Part shown: positions 24,601 through 33,600 of the stretch, piece after piece
Numbering within the stretch: the stretch's first letter is position 1
Layout: every line of letters starts with the position of its first letter
Assembly: GCF_932526225.1 (NCBI RefSeq)
Contig: NC_064048.1
Coordinates: 7,293,015-7,357,014, forward strand
Reading direction: 5' to 3'
DNA: 64,000 nucleotides
Origin: Nematostella vectensis
Taxonomy: Eukaryota; Cnidaria; Anthozoa; Actiniaria; Edwardsiidae
Program-made: the position numbers and the translations under genes
Notes under the pieces: model-generated
Database searches by the model: none
Seen by the model: only the letters and a program-made list of their open reading frames with translations
Told to the model about the DNA's origin: nothing

Positions 24601-27600
24601 AGTGCTGAGCCATTGGATTAATTTTTTGTCTTGGTAGTAGTCACTTGAAACCTCTAACTATACACACCGTCCCTGGTCTAGTTCTAATTTATCTTTTGCA
24701 TCCATTACCGCACTGACACACAGCAGCATGAGCCATGATATTTTAATTTTTATCCGGCCAATTCCTTATCAGAACATTACATACCATTGGGAGTTCAATC
24801 GCTTCAATCGTTTTACGCTTTCTCGCACAGTGTAAGTCGAGAAATGCCATCTTGCCATTTTGAAAAGATGGCCAGTATACTTACTAGATAGATCATCACA
24901 GGTTTCCCGCTAGCCTACCTGTAGGCTTTAGATGCTCTTCTAAGCGAGAAAAACCGTTTAAAATCCGAAACCGTAGCTCGTGCCCGCCATCTTGGATTCT
25001 AGTGACAAAAGATGATAGGCGCCTCGGGGAGGGTAGGGATCGAATCCAAGATGGCGGCCACGAGCTACGATTTCGGGTTTTCAATGGTTTTTTCTCGCTT
25101 AAAACAGCATCGAATGCCTACAGGTAGGCTTGTTACCCGCTTGCTCGTCTCACCCTATTTTAGATTATTTTTAAAACCCATTGATTGAAATGTAAGTCGA
25201 TGCACTTTCTCATGACCACAAATTTGCTTAGGTTCGGCCCCCGACTCCCTCACCGGCCTCTAAATCTGAAGGAAGACCTACATTCGCTGTGGACATCACA
25301 ACAGAGCGCAGAAGAACCCTAGAGAGAGCGCACTCTGCGGATGAGCCAATAAGGAGAACCAGCCCAACTGTTGAGAAAAAGGTGCCTGTACTTCACACAA
25401 GACCACTCTGGAAGCTCGTATCTTGGTGTTTTCATGTATTTCCTGTGCTTGTATTTGTTTATTTACTGGGTCCTCTTAACAATATTATTATAATAGCTAT
25501 TTTCCGTCGAATATCCCAGGGATAATTGACTATATTATTTGACTATTAGGAGGGTTGTCCAATACTGTTAACCGGATCCAGATGGACTCCGGTCGTCACC
25601 ATCGGATTCACGTTGATTTCATTAGTGACTAATATTTTACCTGACTTTTAGCTCACCTTTTCTTTCCATAGACGGAATCCAAAGGTCGTAAGATGCTGGA
25701 CAAGTTCCACAAGCTCGGGACCCTAGAGCGCAAACGTCGCACTCGGCGGGCCATGTACCCCCCCTTATCACAAGTATTTTCCCCCGAAGACGAAGGGAAG
25801 TCTATCACAGATCCAGGGGGCGATGTCTTGCCTCTGGAAACCAGTCTCCGTGACGCGGGTATCACCCCAAGAAGAGTTGCTATTAATATTGACGATGACT
25901 TTACTACCCCTGATAAGGGCGTGGCTGCTGCTGATCGCAGTAAGGACAAGAAAGGCCCTTCGAAGGTGAGACTGCTATCATGAAATATGAAAAGCGCTAG
26001 TTTTACTTGGGCCCTTTTTTCAAAACACTGGAAAAAAACTTTAGTGCGTCAGTAAAATTTCTGTGAAAAATTTGGTGTAAGCATTTAGAATATGAATCAA
26101 TAGGTAGCTCATTTGATACTGGAATAACAGTGTGAGGGAACATAACCGGAACCGAAATTTGGCAGAGACAGTTAGCCATCTCAAAAACGAATGTGTATTT
26201 TTAATTGTTTATCTGCTTCCCTTCTCAATCTTCCCCTTGGTTGTTTTCTTTTTCTAGGTCCCTTCCAAGGATACAAGACGGCGCCCTACAAGCTCAGGTA
26301 AAATAGCTCCACCGCCAAGACAAACCAGCCCCACAAAACAAGCCACTAAGAAAACCACCCCCACACGACCACCACCTACACAAACAACCAAGGGTAACAG
26401 ACTAATATCGCCCACGAAGGAACTGCTAACAAACAAGCAACAAAACAAGGCTAATCCTGCCGTTGTTAAAGAACTTTCTAGACCCCCTAGTAGCATCCGG
26501 GCAAAACAAGGTGAGAGAGTGGTTAGCCCTAAAGAGGAGAAGGAACCCGTTAAACCGGAAAGACTGGCTGGACCGTCGCTCAACAAGCGTTCCTCGACAG
26601 GTAAGTCTGGTTTGGATTGGCTCAGTTTGTAGTACTACAACGCTCCGAGCAACATTCCTAAGCTTGTTATCAGTCTGTTACTATTATATGATACTTTAAA
26701 AGCACTAAACATAAACCACTGTTGTTTATATGCTGGTATTTCGGCGTTATAGAGAAAACACCTCAACGAAAGAAACAAAAGAAATATTCGTTATTTAATT
26801 ATTATTATTATTATTATTATTTATTATTATATTTGTTTTTGGAACCAGAAAAGTACCTGAGCAAAACGCTCGCTTAAAGCATTGTAGTACCGACTGGATG
26901 ATAAGAAAAATGGCCATTAAAACGTTCAAAAGTTTTATCCATCATCTATAGAAATAAATAGTAATATTTAATCAGTTGTATTGATCATGGTGATTAAATT
27001 AGTGATGTGATTGTAACTTATTCAATTTCTACCCTTGGTACTCTCTCTCTCTCTCTTGCTCTCTTCTTTCATACCCGATGTCTGATTCTGTGAAGCACTT
27101 TTTATTGTTTATTATTATTTTTAAAAAAAAATTTATTATTTAAAATTATTGTAAATCTAACGGTCGTTTTCGTGTGTGCACCTGCCTTGTGGGTTCCACA
27201 GGTGAGTATGTGAGAATGTTTGCACGTAGCACTATGAAGAACCACTCAGGTGAGGAAACTGTAGTTTGATTCACGCACAATGCACGTGTAATGTGGGTTC
27301 TACACGTGAGTGGGTAACATTGTACGCACATGATAAAAAGTAATCCTATGTTCATTTATTTTTTACAATTTTGCTAAATGTTGAGTTCCACTGCATGCTG
27401 TTACTCGTTTAATCCGGTAACTCACATTCCCTCTATCACTTGTTAAACATATTCTCTTTTAATCTCTCATGTTCGCTTTGTTGGTAAGTCTCATCTCCCT
27501 TCCTCTCCCGTAACTCGCGTTCTTTCTAGCACATGTATCCTTTGTCGCTAGTCTCGTCCCTTTTTTTAAAGTACTTTCTTTCTTATACACTTATATAACG

Positions 27601-30600
27601 CAGTCTTCTTCCATTTCATCTCCTGTCTCTCACCTCGTTCGTTGTAGAGTCACATTCCCGTATAACCCAAAGATCCTTGTCACCAGTCTCGCCTCCTGTT
27701 CCCTCACACTTAACGTTCTCTCTAACCCCTGTATAACGCAGGAACACTTGTCGCCAGCCGTGCAGCTCGTATTCGTGGCTTGATGGATAACGACTTACGC
27801 CCTGCGCATAACCGTACCAGTAGTACAGGCAGCGAGGAAGGTACGTCCTTCGAGCTTATTTGCGCTTTTGTTCCTCTTAAATACGCTGTGACCGTACCTG
27901 TGCTTTGTCGTTCTCTTTAAACTATAAAGACAATGTCATAATGGGCCGGGAGTTTTCTTTAGATTATTGGGACCTTAAGCACGCAAAACGTAGAACGCCA
28001 CGACGTTGAATTTGCGCGCGCGCGCCGTCCTCGACGTTCCAACTACGTTCTCAACGACGTGAAATGGGGGCAAACCACGTAGCTAAAAGCGTAGCTGGAA
28101 CGTCGAGAAATCCAACGTCCCAAAGTCCGCTGCATTCTACGTTTTTGTAGCTTAAAGTTCCTAATAGGCGTCCTGTGGAATTTGATGGAGCGAGGCCTTT
28201 TGGGTATCCTTACATTGATCTTATATCTCGGTTCAAATTATCGCATTTCTTAAGGAGATTGTTAGCTTAAAGTTGTTAACCAACTTGGACCTGCCAAATT
28301 GTCGCTTTGTAAATACCATAGGAATCCCATTATCTACGAGATTGTTTCTTGTAAAGTTCTTCAGTCTTACTAATAATGTATTACGGGAGACTTTAAGACT
28401 CTCAACAAAAATCATCTTAATCTAACATTGAAGATTTCTTCCTGATATCTTGTTTGGCATTCGCTTATAGTTCGCCTCTCTTCGCCTTACCTACATGTCG
28501 AAACTTTATCAATTTGTCTCTGGCTCTGGCGTTCACATCTTTTTTCATCATGTGCTTTTGATGCTTAACCTATTTAAGGTACGGTAATACGAGCAACAAA
28601 ATCATCCAGCTTGTCCCACAGCAACAAAAAACCCTTTGCAAAAAAACCTTTGAAAAACTTTGTTGCAAATATTCGCTCTACTCTTTGAAACAAAACTAGT
28701 GAATGTTGAGCGTATTACTGCAACGAACAAGCTTGTCTCGCAGCAAAATGACGTCAACATGCCTCAGGCCACCTCTTTGATGCTCGCTGAGAGCGAGACA
28801 AGTTGTCTGATTTTGTTGCTCGTATTAACGTTCCTGTACGATACGACGCCCGCTAGCGCGGCCACCTTGACAGTTTTGTGAGGTAAGCCAATTACAAGTA
28901 ATGAGGAGTCGAGAAACGTGCTATCTGATGAGCCTCAAAAGGCAAAAAGCAAAGTACATATATGCTACAGTAAGTATATCCACCGTTTCAATCTGAAGTG
29001 TGATTCTCGCAGCTGATTGGCTAACCTTCCGACGAATGGTAATTGGTGTCCACGGTAGCGCGCATCGCACTATAATGAGTGACAGAATTTATGCTCAAGG
29101 TTACTCAAGGCTACTTTAAAACGAGTCAACATGAGCCTCAAAACTTTCATAGAACGTAATAAATAAAAAATGCAATTCGTGACTATCTATGTACTTAGCC
29201 ATCCAATCAATTCAACGTTGTTTCCTCGCATTAACAGCCTGCAATACAATACCACTTTCCACTCTATATCGCTGACTTTATAGTATAATAGTCATGTTTG
29301 GTTGTGGATACATTTTAAAGTAGCTAGTGTCGAGGAATAGCATTTTTTTTTTTCCATCGCACAGGAAGCCCACCAGAAAGAAAGAGGACTCTTCCGCGCG
29401 TGCCATCGGGAGAGAAGCCTTTCACTCCGACAAAGGAGAGCACAAGAATCGATACGAAGCAACTAGGGACAACCTTCGTGTTGGTTAACCGAAGAGACTT
29501 ACCTACTGGTCCACGTAAGCGCTAACGTAACACTTAGAACACGTTTTCAGCTGCATGCATTTCTTGATTATCCTCTGTGTTGTGTGAAAGTCCTTTGATC
29601 CCAAAGTCACTAGGTTTGATAAATGTGTATTTGATATTAACAAAATGATGGTCTCGTTGCTGATGATAATTTTGATTATGATATGACGTATTATGTTGAT
29701 GATGATGAGGATGATGCTGTGATACTGGCGATAGTTTTGATAATGGCAAATGCTAATGATTATCATGTCAATGATATTGATTACGATTCTGCCGTTGATG
29801 GTGATGCTAACGTCCTATGAGCCACGGGTCTCACCCCTGTCATGTGACTTGTAGCCCCGCCCAAGCCCCCACGCACCTTACCACAGGGAGTCCCTCCACC
29901 TGTATCACCGCCAGAGGAAGATGGGTTCACGGGATCGAGCGAAGAGGATACACTAGACTGGAGTTACGGAGCCGAGCTAAGAAGGGCCGGAGCAAGACGA
30001 TACAAGGTGAGGAGAGAAAGGCGACGAAGATATACAGTAGAACCTTTTTTTTTTAATTCTCCCTGATTTTCTCTCATATTTAATGCAAACTGCAGTTGTT
30101 GACCTACCTTGAAAATTGGTTAGAGGAATATTACAGTAAATACCCGCCTAACTTAAACTGGGGTAGCTTCAGTTTCCTGTCAAATTGAGCTGAGCAAGAT
30201 TTTCTTTAGATCTCACCTGATATTCTAGTCATTTTACTAGAGGATAACTTAAACTGAAAACCCTGCTTTTTCAAACTCCCTGGTTACCTCACACTCGCTT
30301 GCCTTGGCTCTATTCTACACTGCATTATTCTTCTTTCTCAAAGTAAGAATTGCTGTTCGCCTTTATTTTTTTTCTTATTTTTTTGGAGGTCGGGGGGGGG
30401 GGGGGGTGAGATCCATGGTAAGTTATGATACTTTTTATTGTTTATATGAATATATGAGGAAGTAATATTTGAACCTACCTGCTCGGACTGTTTTCCGTCT
30501 CCTTACAAAGTTCGAGTAAGTAAGATTCTATACCGTTCTCTAAACCGGTTTATTTTTCCAGGATGGCAAAGATAAGTCTGAATTCCGAGAGGAAAGAGCG

Positions 30601-33600
30601 AAGCAGGCAGAGCAGGCTAAGATCCGCGCCGCGATGAAACAGAGAGAATCTAAGAGGCTTCGCCAAGCTCAGCAGATCCAACGAGAGCTACAAGAGTTAG
30701 AGGTGAAGCAAGCGGAAGTGGAGAAAGATGGCGTCGTTATCGAGAAGGCCATCAGAAGCGGAGAATGTAAGTGGTGGAGAACCCTCATGTTAGGGATGAG
30801 CTTTACCAAACAACAGAGAGCAGTACCAAACAAAACCCGAATAGCTCCGAATCAATCTCGAATGGTAACGAATCACTCCCGAGTCGTACCGAAACAATAT
30901 CGAATACTACTGAATCAATCCCGGGTAATAAAAGCATACACAAATATTTCCGAGTTAATTTAGAATAGGACAAAATCAATCCCGTATAATCCAGAATAGT
31001 TTCAAGTCACTCCCAGATAATATCAAAGCCTGCCCAAGCATTTTTCGTTAACTCAAGAATTGTCTCGAATTGAAAGAGTTAAGAGTACTGTTTCATTCCC
31101 AAATGCTTCCGAGTCACCTGCGAATAGTCAGTAGCTAAACCCTACCAAGTCACTAAAGAATAAAACAAAGCTGTTCTGTTTCTTTTCAAGTATCAAAATC
31201 AGAAGAACAGAAAATGATGATGGAATGGTTTAAAATCATCAATCGCAAGAATGCCATGATTCGATACGAGTCTGAGCTCGTCATACAGTAAGTAGTTTGA
31301 CATCTTCGTAATTCTTTTCCTTCTAAGCTGAGTATCAGCCCCTTTAGGGAGGGAAAAGTAAGAGAGAATAACAGGTAGAAGGGTTAGAGTGCGCGCGAAG
31401 AAAAAAAAAGCCCGACGACGACGACGTCAACGCAAAGAGGAAACGTGGCCAAAATATTTTTATTACTTATGCTATATTCAAAATCATTTTTATATGAAGT
31501 ATTTTTGCCTTTTAGTTACCAATAATTAGAGGTTAGCTCAATGCCTTATTTCCGCTTTAGCGACCAATAATAGTATTTATTGTGGTACGCAATGTGCCTA
31601 ATAGAGAAAGGCTTTAACATATCAGACATAGTACATTTTACTTATGGCTCTTCTAGTTTCCCATTGTTTTTGCCGTTCGTTTCCCCGTCATTTCGACACT
31701 GAGTAATCAAGCTATTTGAATATAATAATACTAATGAATTATTGCATTACTCGTTTAGCGCTAACTACATTCAGCTGGAGGATCAACAAGGCAGACTGGA
31801 GCAGGAGATTCGTGAGCTTCTGATGAAAGAAGGTAAAAGGGGTTATCTTCTTTAATGCGTATTATGTTTGCAATGGTTACTGTATCATCTCTTACCTTTT
31901 CCTCCGCCATTCTCATACCAAAAGGTATGCCGAAATACTTGACGCTTCGAAGTTTTATTGGCTCAAAGTACGGACAGGGTTTTATATGCCGTTTTTGATG
32001 TCAACATATACACCAATGTTTCATTGTCACAAGATATCAGTCATGCTCTAGAAATGAGGGATTTCTTTCGAGTCATTTATTTGCGCCCACAAAGACTTGT
32101 GATTCACTGAGCATTGGAAAAAAATGCTAGCACTTCAGCGCTAGCAAGATAACGATACAATATGCAAGCTGTGTACAATCGAATTAAAAGACACCGCTTT
32201 TTCATGGGCCGAAGTAGGTTGTGACGTCCACACGTACCTACCCCTTGCACCCACCCCTCGTTTGCGTGAAGATTAACGTGTTTTGTGTTCACAGCCTCCA
32301 CGGAACAAGATCAAATCGATATACAGCTTAAGACAAAAGAGCTCGTGGATATTGTTGGACAACGAAATAATCTTGTCGAACTACTAGATGAGGATCGCAA
32401 AAGGTATCTTAATTAGCAGACTCCGAAACTTCTTCCTAGTTTATCAATAGAGTAGGAAACTTGCGATTTACGATGGTGGAGAGACAATGACGGCGCCCAC
32501 CCAAGATATAAGCGCACGCGACTACATTTTCTTTAACGTCAGGGGAAATCTATAAAACTAAAGTCGTCGTCCTCGTAAATCTTAGATTTACTTATAGTAC
32601 AGGGGCCGGTTCCTAGAAAGTACGTTAGCTCTAGCACACGGATAAACACGGCTATCTCGACATTTGATAGGATAATAAAAGGCATTCATCCCTATTAACC
32701 TAGTGTCGCCTTGAGCCGATCTCCCGGCTTTATAGCAAGAGATGCTTTCCGTAGATGTAGGCCCCGTTTACACTGTAACGCGCGCTACCGTGGCCACCTT
32801 GACATTTCTGTGAAGAAAGCCATTAGGAATGCGAAAAACAAAAAAAAAACTGATTGGCGTCAACATTACTGTCTAATAAGGTTAACAAAGAAATACTTAA
32901 AGTGCACTTCAGAACACGATGGAATCCTTCTAGTTTAGAAAATCGTGTCAATCAAAAATTGTGAATCTCGTATGCCAATTGGTTCTTTCCCTTAACCACT
33001 CTGGATAAGTGGCCACGGTAGCGCGCGTCGCACTTAAAGGGCATTGTGCGCTGTATTTAGAGATATATGAGAGCAGTTTATAACCTTGCGTATATTGACA
33101 CAGGGAGCAAGAGGAGGATAAAGCTTTTGAGAGCATGTTGGCGGCCAAGGGTAAGTGATAGCTGATTGATGAGTCAGCCCCTTTTCCTTTCATCATTTAA
33201 GGATGAAATGAATAAAAATGACCAGCCCAAAGCATAGCCTTACCAAATTTAATCGTCTAAAATGCTCTAGGGATTCAGATACGCCGATGCGACGTTTGCC
33301 CCTATTTTGGCTTTGACGACAAATAGCTTCTCAAGAGCCGGGGTTTAACCCTGCCTTCCCAGAATGCATTGCATTTGTTGTCTAGAATAATCCAAATTTA
33401 TGGACATTTTCGGCGACTTTTTAATACTTCCGACGAATGTTTTGGCTATCATTGGCATAGCAAATAACCGTCAGTGCAATGCCTTTTGGGTAGGATGAGT
33501 TCATCTTCCCATTTTTTTTTAAATGGGAAGGGTTATGGCTAAATATTCAGTCATAAGTAATATATAAAAGTTGATGGATTGAGATCTGAACTGAACATTA

